Positions 1 through 10,862 of a stretch of DNA of 64,000 bases are shown here, piece after piece. A program made the position numbers and the translations under genes. Numbering within the stretch: the stretch's first letter is position 1; each line of letters opens with the position of its first letter. Origin of the DNA: Lathyrus oleraceus (Eukaryota > Streptophyta > Magnoliopsida > Fabales > Fabaceae). Under the pieces are notes generated by a model. That model was not told the origin of the DNA, did not search any database, and was given only the letters and a program-made list of their open reading frames with translations. The stretch spans positions 241,455,994 to 241,519,993 of the forward strand of contig NC_066584.1 of assembly GCF_024323335.1 (NCBI RefSeq), written 5' to 3'.

Positions 1-1
1 G

Positions 2-1357
2 GACTTCAAACAACGTCATGGGAAGCTATTGTGTATCTTATCTACTGATGTGGTTGAAGGACTTCTGAGTGTGTTAGTACAGTTCTATGATCCTCTCTAC
101 CGTTGTTTCACTTTCCCAGATTATCAGCTTGTGCCTACATTGGAGGAGGATTCTCATCTCATGGGAATACCTGTTTCTAGTAGAGTACCTTTTAGTGGAT
201 TGGAGGAGATTCCCCGATCTAATCTTATTGCTGAAGCTCTTCACATGAAGAAGTCTGAGATAGAGGCTCAATTGGTGAAGAAAGGATGACTGTTTAGGTT
301 GCCATCTGATTTCCTCATCAAGGAAGCTACTGATTTTGCTTAAGCCGGTAGTGTGGACGCTTTTGAAGCTATCTTTGTGTTGCTCATTTATGGATTAGCT
401 TTGTTCCCTAACATTGACGGTTTTGTTGATGTTAACGCCATTAGACTTTTCTTGATTGGGAATCATATGCCTACTTTATTGGGTGATTTGCACTTCTTTT
501 TGCATCTAAGGAATTCTAAAGGCGGAGGAACCATTGTCTGTTGCATTCCTCTTCTGTACAAGTGGTTTATTTTGTACTTGCCTCAGACACCTACTTTTGT
601 GGATGACAAACAATGTATACGGTGGTCTCAGAGACTTATGTCTCTCACTAATGATGATATAGTTTGGTATGATCCTTCTTTGTGCAGTTTGGATATTATT
701 GATAGTTGTGGTGAATTCTCTAATGTGCCTCTCATTGGTACACAAGGAGAAATTAACTACAACCCTGCTTTGGCTCGTCGTCAAATTGGGTTCCCCTTGA
801 AAGACAAACATAATAACACTTTGTTAGAAGGTCTTATCTATCAAGAGGGTAAATATCCCTAACATTTGAAGCAAAAGATTGTGCATGCTTGGCACAATGT
901 GCCTAGGAAAGGAAGATCCGAGCTTGGTCCGAGCAATTGTGTAGCTTTGGAAGCTTACACTACTTGGATGAAGAAGAGAGCTTTGGAGTTGAATATGCCT
1001 TATCCTTGTGAAAGACCTATGTCTATGGTTGTGGTTGAGCCATTAACTCTCCCTAACCAAGACGTAGAGGAGTTGGAAGATGCGCTCACAAAGATGAAGC
1101 AAGAGAAGGATATGTGGGAAGAGTGTTTCCATGCTTTGAGCAAGAAGCATGAAGAGTTGTAGTTGGAGTCTAAGGACAAAGACGCACTTATTAAGCTACT
1201 TGAAGACCGAGTGACAAAGAGACAGAGAGAGCCAGAGGTTTCATCTTCCTCTTGCATGCCTCAGCCTTCCGTTTCTTGGAAGAAGATTGTTGATCAGCTT
1301 GTCCTCGAGAAGACTCAGATGAAGGCTTCTTTCGAGTCCGAGATTCAACGCATTTGA
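2..1357 (+). pseudogene. Element A ORF1 (extra ORF upstream of gag), broken and lacking its start
   Basis: One reading frame is open from the window edge to 1357 apart from in-frame stops at about 287, 341, 860 and 1160. It has no retroviral-type motif. The N-terminal two thirds are globular and rich in aromatic and Leu residues (for example PLYRCFTFPDYQLVPTLEED near residues 30-50). The C-terminal part is charged and probably coiled coil (EELEDALTKMKQEKDMWEE, then LESKDKDALIKLLEDRV). Position between 5' LTR and gag fits the ORF1 of Ogre elements, whose function is unknown. It resembles a plant family I remember as DUF7745/plant-mobile-domain-like proteins, but that is recall and was not searched. 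The true start lies outside the window. Identification as ORF1 is fairly sure; no function can be assigned. Confidence 0.75.
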
Positions 1358-1726
1358 AGGATGTACGCTCCTACTGCCAGATCTTCTGACATCGTTGTTA
1401 GGGTTCCTTAGGATGACTAGTCTCCTTTTCTCTTGTATTTTTCATTTGGTTTCTGAAATTGTACTCAGTGTAATCCTTCAAATTATATAAATAAAAAGAG
1501 ATTTTTGGTCATATCAAAGTGTTGCAATTGTTATTTATATATATATATATTTGCAAATGATATAGTAAGTTCCTTGAAAACAAAAAAATAAATAAACAAG
1601 CATTACATTTCATGCATCATTTGCATAAGCAAGTGTCTCTTTCGCCAGATGTCTCATTGGTGTTTCTTCCGTGCTTCAGCCAAGCTCACTCATCGGTTCA
1701 ACACTCACGCCAATCATCTCAAAATC
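1358..1726 (+). other. Spacer between ORF1 and gag of element A
   Basis: Non-coding, AT-rich, with a short TA run at about 1536-1551. An ATG at 1649 lies in frame with gag and could add 26 residues. The ATG at 1727 is preferred because it gives MEHLEQENREQKDEIARL, which parallels the coiled-coil start of gag in element B. No further signal seen. Confidence 0.5.
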
Positions 1727-3619
1727 ATGGAACATTTGGAGCAAGAGAACAGAGAGCAGAAGGACGAGATCGCTCGACTGACTACCATGATGGAGTCAGT
1801 GTTGGCTACTCAGAGCCAATCTTCTCCAACACCTACAACGTTGAGAGGTAAGGACTTATTTGGGAAGAGTGTTGCCGAGTTATATCTGGTGCTGAATGTG
1901 AAGATTTCGTTGAAATTCAAAGTGCCTGACTTTGAAAAATACAAAGGGAACACATGTCCACTCTGCCATCTAGTTATGTATGCCCCCAAGAGGTCTACCC
2001 AAACTGACAATGATCAACTGTTAATCCACTACTTCCAATACAGTTTGACCGGTGTTGTGCTCCGTTGGTATATGGGGTTGGACAGTGCATGCATTCGCAC
2101 TTTCAACGAATTGGGAGAGGCTTTTGTCAAGCAATATAAGTACAACATGGATATGGAGCCTGATAGAGACCAGTTGAGGTCTATGTCTCAGAAAGATAAA
2201 GAGACATTCAAAGAGTACGTGCAAAGACGAAGAGAATTGGCTGCTCAGATCACTCCTTCCTTGGAGGAAAAAGAGATGACAAAGGTCTTTTTGAAGACCC
2301 TGAGTTCATTTTATTATGAACGTATGATTGCTAGTGCCTCCAGCGAATTTACCGAAATGGTAAACATGGGGATGAGGATTGAGGAAGGTGTCCGAGAAGG
2401 ACATTTGTCAAAAGATGAAGCATCGTCAAGTAAGAGGTATGGCAGTAGCTTTGGGAAGAAGAAAGAGAGCGAAACTAATGCAATAACCAGTAGGAGGCAG
2501 AGGAGGCCTCAGATCAGAAGGAATCAACCACCCCATCAACACCATCATCAAGTATCTTCAGTCATTCCAGTATTTTCCAATAATCAATCAGTACCAATTC
2601 AGCAACAACAACGTCAATAACAACAACCACGACAACGAACAAACACCTACAACAACAGCAATACCAACAACAATCATCATCAACAAAACTTAGAGTGGAA
2701 GAAGGTCTCTTTCGACCCGATTCATATGTCTTATGCGGAACTGTATCCGTCTTTGGTTCTCAAGAACCTGCTCCAACCAAGAAACCCGCCGTAAATTCCA
2801 GAACCACTTCCATGGTGGTACAAGCCTGAACTCCGTTGTTCTTTCCATCAAGGGGCACCTGGACATGATATAGAAAACTGTTATCCGCTCAAGTATGAGG
2901 TTCAAGAGCTGATGAAGAATGGAATGGTGTCCTTTGAGGACTGTGCGCCGAACGTGAAAGCAAATCCATTACCCGCTCATGGAAATTCTTCGGTTAATAT
3001 GGTGGATGGTTGTCCAGGCGAGTTTAAAGTATTTGATGTTCGTTTCATCCGGAGGTCCTTGGTGTCGATGCACAAGGACATTTGTATGGTGAGTGATTGT
3101 GAGCATGACCATGATGGTTGTGTTATTTGCAGTGTTGATTCGAGGGGTTGTGTTGTTGTAAAAAGGGACATCCAGCAACTGATGGATGAAGGCATGATTC
3201 AAATTGTTCAATCCCGTCATGTAGATGGTGATATGAATGTCATAGTTCCCATTTTCAAGAATCCAGAGAGATTGGTAATCCATTACGACAATAGTAACAG
3301 TAACAGCGTCAGCAATGGATCAGTATCGCCGTTAGTTATACGGTTAACGGATCTAGTCCCGTATTCATTTGATAAAGCTGTTCCGTATCAGTATAATGCT
3401 ACAATGATGAAAGATGGTCAAGAGGTCCCGTTGCCTACGACCAACTCTGTAGTGAGCATTGATGATGTTACTAGAGTGACCTGCAGTGGTCGTGTGTTTG
3501 GGCCGGTATTCCCAAGAGACAAAGAGGAATCAGTTGTCAGTAAGGAGGTGGAAGTTCCTGCTGTAGATACGGTTAGTGCTTCAAAAGGTAAGTCGGGTGA
3601 ATCCAGAAATTTGAATTAA
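1727..3619 (+). pseudogene. gag: Element A gag (capsid/nucleocapsid polyprotein), broken
   Basis: Gag packages the genomic RNA into cytoplasmic virus-like particles. A short N-terminal coiled coil is followed by a retrotransposon gag core around 1920-2300: a WYMGLD segment, then EAFVKQYKYNMDMEPDRDQL and a KEYVQRRRELA helix. Next come a basic stretch and a Q/N/H-rich region (2540-2690), then a zinc-knuckle-like motif CSFHQGAPGHDIENC at about 2839-2883. That motif is CX2HX5HX4C rather than the usual CX2CX4HX4C. The same motif is present in elements B and C. In-frame stops lie near 2618 and 2792. The frame ends at 3619, where a short indel separates gag from the protease frame. Start chosen by homology with element B. 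Confidence 0.85.
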
Positions 3620-4657
3620 TCAAGAAGAGCTAGTTTAATGTGGTGGAGCAACTGCTCCAAACTCCCTCAAAGATTTCAATATTGTCTCTGCTTATGAATT
3701 CAGAAGCGCAGAGAGAAACACTGCAAAGAGTTCTTGAGCAAGCATTTGTAAAACATGATGTTACGGTGGATCAGTTTGATCATATTGTAACTAACATCAC
3801 TTCCTGCAACAATCTCAGCTTTTGTGATGAAGAACTCCCTAAGGAAGGAAGGAACCATAATTTGGCTTTGCATATCTCTATGAATTGCAAAGATGATGCT
3901 TTATCCAATGTATTAGTTGACATTGGGTATTCAATGAACCTACTGCCAAAGTCAACTCTGTCAAAGCTATCATACCAAGGAGCGCCCATGAGGTATAGCG
4001 GTGTAACCGTCAAAGCTTTTGACGGTTGACGCAAAACAGTTATAGGTGAAGTGGACCTTCCAGTTAAGATAGGTCCGAGTGATTTTCAAATTACTTTTCA
4101 AGTAATAGATATTCACCCGGCCTACAGTTGTTTATTGGGAAGGCCATGGATCCATGAGGCAGGAGCTGTTACCTCCACTTTGGATCAGAAGCTCAAGTTT
4201 GTGAAGAATGGAAAGCTTGTCATTGTTGGCGAGGAAAAGGTGTTGTTGGTTAGCCACCTGTCATCTTTCTCTTATGTTAAAGCTGAGGATGAGGTTGGAA
4301 CTCCGTTCCAAGCCTTATCTATTGCTACTGAAAAGAGAATTTGGGCACATATGTCCTCATTGAAAATGCAAGGAAGATTGTGGAAGAAGGTGATGTTGAT
4401 CAGTGGGGGCGCATGGTAGAGGTCTCCGACAACAAAGGCAGAACCGGTCTGGGTTTTCAGCAAGGTTCATCAGCTGCAAGGTCTGAGGATATGCGACTTA
4501 GATTTCGTAGCGGAGGGTTCATTCATGGCAATGAACAACACTTAGCTGTTGTGCTAGAAGATGACGAAGAGGAAGACTACACCAATTTTGTGACGCATGG
4601 AAAGGCTTGCAACAATTGGACTACTGTTGATGTTCCTGTTATTTTGTATCGATCTAA
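3620..4657 (+). pseudogene. pro: Element A aspartic protease region, end of exon 1, broken
   Basis: Two blocks are recognisable from comparison with elements B and C: a linker (VVEQLLQTPSKISILSLLM) and a retropepsin-like domain. The active-site turn reads VLVDIGYSMNLLP at about 3916-3954, so the catalytic D-T/S-G is D-I-G here. Downstream landmarks are HPAYSCLLGRPWIHEAGAV and KLKFVKNGKLVIVGEEKVLL. A TGA at about 4027 and a frameshift between 4341 and 4419 break it. The reading ends with an AAG codon that straddles the splice donor at 4657/4658; unspliced, the next codon is TAA. Protease identity is sure. With DIG and the breaks, this copy is almost certainly inactive. Confidence 0.85.
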
Positions 4658-4911
4658 GTAATTGCTTTTATATGTTTTCAAAATCCTTCTCCTATGCCTA
4701 AGGGAGAAGTGAAAATTGTTGGGTATTTTCAAATTGATCATTAATAAAATTAGTTCTATTCATCCACATCTATGATGTTTGTTTTTACTTTTTGCTTTAT
4801 TCTAAAAATGGTAATCACAAAAAACATAAATAAACAATATAATTGTCCTTCTGCATAATATTTGGTCACAAATTCACTTCTCTAAAATCAAAATATCAAA
4901 TCATTATGCAG
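4658..4911 (+). other. Ogre-type spliceosomal intron between PRO and RT, element A (254 nt)
   Basis: Donor GTAATTGC at 4658; acceptor ATTATGCAG ending at 4911. Joining 4657 to 4912 preserves the frame (phase 2) and opens about 50 codons beginning LVSNPIECNDPSPYP. Reading straight through stops at TAA inside the donor. The body is AT-rich (about 4690-4900). Introns at this place are established for Ogre elements. Elements B (250 nt) and C (256 nt) show the same position, phase and GTAATT donor. Confidence 0.88.
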
Positions 4912-7900
4912 GTTGGTTTCTAATCCCATTGAATGCAATGATCCTTCTCCTTATCCAAATTTTGAGTTCCCTGTGTTTGAGGCCGAGGAGGAAAGTCGTG
5001 AAGAAGTGAATGATGAACTGTCTCGTCTTCTTAAGCATGATGAAAGAATCATTCAGCCGTTCAAAGAGTAGATTAAGCTAGTCAACTTGGGTTCCGAGGA
5101 TGATGTGAAGGAAGTCAAGATTGGGTCTCGACTGTGTCCAGATGTCAAGAAGGGGGTTAATTGATCTTCTTCGAGAGTATTCAGATGTGTTTTCTTGGTC
5201 CTATCAAGACATGCCTGGTTTAGATTCTGATATTGTGGAGCATAGATTGTCGTTGAATCCAGAATGCCCGCCAGTCAAATAGAAATTGAGAAGAACGCAT
5301 CATGATATGGCAGTAAAGATCAAAGAAGAAGTGCAGAAGCAGAATGACGTCGGTTTCCTCGTGACCGCTGAGTATCTGCAATAGGTGACCAATATTGTGC
5401 CTGTGCCAAAGAGAGATGGAAAAATCTCCATGTGTGTTGACTATAGATATTTGAATAAAGCCAGTCGGAAAGATGATTTCCCTCTGCCACACATTGATAT
5501 GTTGGTAGACAATACTGCTAAATTCAAAGTCTTTTCGTTTATGGATGGATTTTCCGGATATAATCAGATCAAGATGGCACCCGAAGATATGGAGAAGACC
5601 TTATTCATTACACCTTGGGGAACATTCTGTTATAGAGTGATGTCTTTCGGTTTAAAGAATGTTGGTGCAACTTACCAAAGAGCAATGACTACTCTTTTTC
5701 ATGATATGATGCATAAAGAGATTAAAGTTTATGTTGATGACATGATTGCTAAATCGATTGATGAAGAGGAACATGTTGAGCATTTGTTGAAGCTATTCCA
5801 GCGTTTGAGGAAGTATAAACTCTGCTTGAATCCCAATAAGTGTACTTTTGGTGTTCGTTATGGTAAGTTGTTGGGCTTTATTGTCAGCGAGAAGGGTATT
5901 GAAGTTGATCCTGCCAAGGTCAAAGCAATACAAGAAATGCCTGCACCCAAAACTAAGAAGCAAGTCAGAGGTTTTCTCGATCGCTTGAATTATATCTCAA
6001 GAATTATTTCACACATGACTGCCACGTGTGCGCCTATATTCAAGCTGCTTCAGAAAGATCAGTCTTGTGATTGGACCGAAGACTGCCAGAAAGCTTTTGA
6101 TAGTATCAAAGAGTATTTGCTTGAACCTATGATTGTGTCTCCACCTGCTGAAGGAAGACCGTTGATTATGTATTTGACTGTGCTTGAAGATAGTATGGGT
6201 TGTGTTCTTGGTCAGCAAGATGAAACTGGAAAGAAAGAATTTGCGGTTTACTACCTCAGTAAGAAATTCACCGACTGTGAGACTCGGTATTCTATGCTTG
6301 AGAAAACTTGTTGCGCATTGGCTTGGGTTGCTAAGTGTCTGCGTTAGTATATGTTGAATCATACCACTTGGCTGATATCCAAAATGGATCCAATCAAGTA
6401 TATATTTGAGAAGCCTGCGTTAACTAGGAGGATTGCCCGTTGGCAGATGTTGTTATCAGAGTATGATATTGAATACCGATCTCAGAAAGCGATCAAGGGT
6501 AGTATCTTGGCTGACCATTAGGCTCACCAACCAATTGAAGATTATCAGTAAGTGCCGTATGATTTTCCTGATGAAGAGATCTTGTACTTGAAAATGAAAG
6601 ATTGTGATGAACCATTGCTTGAAGAAGGACTAGAACCTAGTTCCTGTTGGGGCATAGTATTTGATGAAGCTGTTAATCAATATGGTAATAGCATTGGGGC
6701 AGTGATCATTACTCCTCAAGGTACGCATTTTCCCTTTACAACTAGATTGACTTTCAAGTGTACAAACAATATGGCAGAATATGAAGCTTGCATTATGGGG
6801 CTCGAAGAGGCCATTGATCTCAGAATCAAGCATTTAGATGTCTTTGGAGATTCCACTTTGGTTGTGAATCAGATCAAAGGAGAATGGGAGACGAATCAAC
6901 CCGGTTTAATACCATATAGAGATTATGCGATGAGGATTTCAACTTTCTTTACAAAAGTTGAGTTTCATCATATCCCTCGAGATGAAAACCGGATGAAAGA
7001 TGCTCTTGTAATGTTGGCATCAATGATTATAGTGAAGTATTGGAATGAGGTTCCCAATTTTTCTGTGATGCGTCTTGATAGGCCAGCTCATGTATTTGTT
7101 GTTGAAGAAGTCAAAGACGAGAAGCCGTGGTATTACGAAATCAAGTGTTTCCTCCAAAGTTAGATTTACCCGTCTGGGGCATCTTTGAAAGATAAGAAGA
7201 ATTTGAGAAGATTATCCGGCAATTTCTACTTGAATGGTGATATACTGTACAAGAGAAACTTCAACATGGTTCTGCTCAGACGCGTGGATAGACACGAAGC
7301 AGACCTGTTGATGACTGAAGTGCATGAAGGTTCCTTTGGTACTCATTCCAATGGACCTGTAATCGCGAAGAAGATGTTCCGAGTAGGTTACTATTGGCTG
7401 ATAATGGAATCTGACTGTTGCAAGTTTGTGAAGAAATGCCACAAGTGTCAAATATATGCTGATAAGATTCATGTTCCTCCGACACTATTGAATGTTATTT
7501 CTTCCCCATGGCCCTTCTCCATGTGGCGAATTGATATGATTGGGATGATTGAGCTCAAAGCTTCGAATGGACATTGTTTCATTTTGGTGGCAATTGACTA
7601 CTTCACAAAATGGGTTGAAGTGGCATCATATGCAAATGTAACCAAGCAAGTCATTGTAAGGTTTATCAAGAATCAGATCATATGCTGTTATGGTGTGCCA
7701 AGTAAGATCATTATTGATAATGGATTGAACTTGAATAATAATATGGTGGAAGCTCTTTGCAAGGACTTCAAGATTGCACATCATAATTCTTCTCCCTACA
7801 GACCTAAGATGAATGGGGTTGTTGAAGCTGCGAATAAGAACATCAAGAAGATCATTCAGAAGATGGTTATGATGTATAAGGATTGGCATGAGATTCTCCC

Positions 7901-8375
7901 ATTTGCTTTGCACGGGTATTGTACATCTATCTGCACTTCAACGGGGGAAACCCCTTTCTATCTTGTTTATGGCATGGAAGCAGTGCTTCCCGTAGAGGTT
8001 GAGATTCCTTCATTGCATGTGCTCATGGAAGCCAAGTTGACTGAGGCTGAATGGTGTCAGACCAGGTTTGATCAGTTGAATTTAATTGAAGAGAAGAGAT
8101 TGACTGCCATGTGCCATGGTCAATTATATCAGCAAAGGGTGAAGAAAGCTTTTGATAAGAAGGTCAGACCTCGTGTGTTCAGAGAAGGTGACCTTGTGCT
8201 CAAGAGGATTCTATCTTTCAAACCAGATTCTAGGGGAAAATGGACTCCTAATTATGAAGGACCATATATTGTTAAGAGAGCCTTTTCATGCGGTGCATTG
8301 ATTCTTACAACTATGGATGGTGAAGAGTTCACTCGTCATGTGAACGCAGATGAAGTCAAGAAATACTTCGCCTAA
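4912..8375 (+). pseudogene. pol: Element A pol exon 2: RT, RNase H, archaeal-type RNase H, integrase; broken
   Basis: Domains in order. A linker (4912-5150) precedes RT with FPLPHIDMLVDNT, FMDGFSGYNQIKMAPEDMEK and the catalytic YVDD at about 5731. Then RNase H (GRPLIMYLTVLEDSMGCVLG ... YSMLEKTCCALAW). A second RNase H is at about 6640-7030, with AEYEACIMGLEEAI and FGDSTLVVNQIKG; its first catalytic turn reads FDEAV instead of FDGAV. Integrase has an H/C zinc-binding region (THSNGPVIAKK ... CHKCQIYAD) and D-D-E marks WRIDMIG, IIIDNG, NGVVEAANKN. It ends with a GPY-type module (PNYEGPYIV) and stops at 8375, with no chromodomain. Breaks: TAG stops near 5069, 5281, 5382, 6345, 6520 and 7161, TAA near 6549, and a one-base shift in a G run near 5150. 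Confidence 0.92.
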
Positions 8376-8394
8376 AAAAGAAAAGGACAACTCG

Positions 8395-8555
8395 CTAAGT
8401 TAGAAACCCGAAAGGGCGACTTAGGAAAAAATGAGTGTCTCGGTGGATTGAAAACCCGAAAAGGAGATCAAGGCAAAAATTAGAGATATAAAACAGAAAG
8501 AATTTCCCGATAAGTTGAGTATCCCACCCTGGGGAAACTTATGCAAAAATTAGGG
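8395..8555 (+). repeat. Tandem stem-loop array directly after the integrase stop, element A
   Basis: Three modules. (1) CTAAGTT (8395-8401) pairs with GACTTAG (8418-8424), enclosing CCC-GAAA-GGG. (2) GAT (8446-8448) pairs with ATC (8467-8469) around CCCGAAAAGG. (3) ATAAGTT (8510-8516) pairs with AACTTAT (8536-8542), enclosing CCCA-CCC-TGGG. Modules are joined by conserved linkers of the type GGCAAAAATTAGRGAT. Elements B and C have equivalent arrays at the same place with compensating stem changes. The stems are directly visible; a role as an RNA structure is inferred. Confidence 0.7.
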
Positions 8556-10034
8556 ATTATGGCAAGTAACTGCACTCTGCCGATTTTCCAGTATTGGAAA
8601 GATTTGTTGAGCACAAGGGTTGACGTCGATGCATCATCCCTGGAAGCGGCCAAAAGCACAGCGGACATCAAGAGTTGGTAGAAGGATTAGTGGTCAATTG
8701 TATTCAATGTAACCCTTTTCCATGTAAATTACCATTTTTCAACTTTGTAAAGATCTATGGAGGCTTGTCATTTTCAGACTACCATTCTATTAAATGAAGT
8801 TGAGCTTTTTACCCAATTATTTTCACTCTTATTTACTTCAGCCAATAGTTTTAAATTTTATTATGATCATTTTTGGAATTAAAATTTTAATCAAAATCAT
8901 TTTTCTTAAACATATAAAAGCAAGAATTTTTTCAAAGCAATTACATCAACAACATTTCGAAAAGCAGCAAGTCTCCAATGTGAAGCATCATGGGTTTCCT
9001 AAGTAGTTAACCCTTCGGGTATCCCTAGTCGAGTTTGTTGATCCAGTTCCCATACGGCGTGTTTGATCCCCAGTGGAGCTTTCGTACCTTTTCCCAGCTA
9101 AGTTGATGGATTCAGTACCCTGCGGAGTTGTACTTTATCCCCGACAGAGTTTCTGTATCCCCCTGCAGAGATTGTGTATTCTTCAGCAGGTTTGATTTTG
9201 GATCTTTAGCAGAGTAAGTTGATTTCCCTAGTAGATCGCGTTGGTTTCTCCACCAGTCGTCATCCGACTCGCTCCCAGTCAGAGTTTCCTCCTGGTTTCT
9301 GAGCAGCTATTTATGTTGTCCTCTGTATGGTTGTCTCCCATTTGATATGGTGTTGACCTAAAATTCCCCGCAGACTCGATAATGTTTCCTTTCCTCAGTG
9401 GATCTGCTCCTTCCCCAGTTAGAGTTGAGTCTTTGGGATGTTGATCTTCCTGTTCTCCGGCAGTTATCTCCCTTTTTGTGGATTGACCGAGGGTTGTACC
9501 GATGATTCAAATTTTGTGACACCTTTGTATCCTTTGTGATTGTTTTGTCAGCATAATCATCATATACACATATACATATACACTCATATAATTTCATAAT
9601 TGCATAGTTGCATCATCATATTTGCTGAATCATTGTCTGAGATTCTTATTCTCTGTTATGGCGGTACTTTATCCCCATACAAGTTTGATGTCTATTCTCT
9701 CTCAATTGTAGAAGGTCGGCCCCTTAAGCAGAAAGACTTTAACCTTTCTCCTTTCCCCACTGAGTTATTTCCTCGTGGATGACTATTGTTTTAGTTTCCT
9801 TCCCAGTTGATTATCTGGATGGAACCACTCCCCTTGAGATATATCCTCATTGGGTTGAGTCTTGATTGACCGTTTCTTTCTAGCTCTTTCCTAGATAGAT
9901 GCTTTGAGAGTTTATTGCCCAGTAACTGGTAATATTCTTCTTAATTGTAGTTTATTACTTCTTGCCCAATACACGACAAAAGTACCCCTGTTTTTCTCCT
10001 CAATAGAGTTCTCAGTGGATTCATTTTTCCAGGA
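8556..10034 (+). other. Element A 3' UTR, proximal part with degenerate TCCCCAG-type motifs
   Basis: No coding sequence. 8556-8800 is homologous to 57430-57690 of element C in reverse. From about 9000 the + strand carries a loose succession of pyrimidine-rich motifs such as TCCCCAGTGGAG (9067-9078), TCCCCGACAGAGT and TCCCCAGTTAGAGT (9412-9425), spaced roughly 25-60 bp apart. Small ORFs here are shadows of this low-complexity sequence. Confidence 0.6.
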
Positions 10035-10862
10035 AGTATATCCTTGATATGTTGATCCTAATCGGTGACAGATATCTTTCTATCCCGTGCCTGAGTCTAT
10101 CCTTGATATGTTCATCCTAACCGATGACGGATATTCTCATCTTTGGTATTCTACCCAGTAAAAAGGTAGTTGTAATCCCTATTTTATTCCCCAGAGAGTT
10201 AATCCTTGATATGTTCATCCTAATCGATGACAAGTTTCCTTCTCTTTGCGGTCTTCTACCCAGTAACCGATAGTTGTAAATCCTACTTTCCCTTTTGCAT
10301 AGTTTATCCTTGATATGTTCACTTTAATCAGTGATGGATACTCTCTCTTGGTATCCTATCCAGTAACTGATAGATGTAATTCCTATTTTCCCTCCTCAAC
10401 AGAGTTTATCCTTGATATGTTCATCCTAACCGGTGACGGATTTTCTCTTTGATGGTATTCTATCCAGCATTCGATAGATGTAATTCCTACTTTTTGCTCA
10501 GTGGGTTTATCCTTGATATGTTCATCTTAACCGATGACGGATATCCTCCTTGACATCCCAGGCAAGTCTATCCTTGATATGTTCATCTTAACCGATGACG
10601 GATTTTCTTCCCTATTGAGTTTATCCTTGATATGTTCATCCTAACCGATGACAGATACTCTCATCTTTGGTTTTCTGCCCAGTAACTAGTAGTTGTAAAT
10701 CCTATTTCCTGCAGTTTTCCCCAGCAAGGCTATTCTTACCCAGTAACCGGTAATGAATACCCTCATGGCGGTTCCCAGTGAGTCATCCTTGATATGCTCA
10801 TCCTAATCGATGACGGATGTCCTCTCTGTCAGATCTTTATTATCCCCTTGCCCAATAAAAGG
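10035..10862 (+). repeat. Tandem repeat array in the 3' UTR of element A
   Basis: About nine copies of a core like ATCCTTGATATGTTCATCC followed by TAAYCGATGACGGAT, in units of roughly 50-110 bp. Longer units also carry CTACCCAGTAACCGGTAG, an imperfect inverted repeat. The same core occurs in reverse in element C (55100-55900). Arrays in the 3' UTR of Ogre-type elements are known and have been proposed as seeds of satellite DNA. Element B is inserted in the last unit. Confidence 0.85.
10858..10862. repeat. Target site duplication of element B, left copy (aaagg)
   Basis: Five bases directly outside the left LTR, matching acagg at 30976-30980 with one mismatch. Five-base duplications are usual for Ty3/gypsy insertions. 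Confidence 0.7.

Noticed and set aside
10035..10862. CRISPR-like array
   Set aside because: Repeat units vary in length and sequence, spacers are themselves repeated, and the context is a plant retrotransposon 3' UTR.
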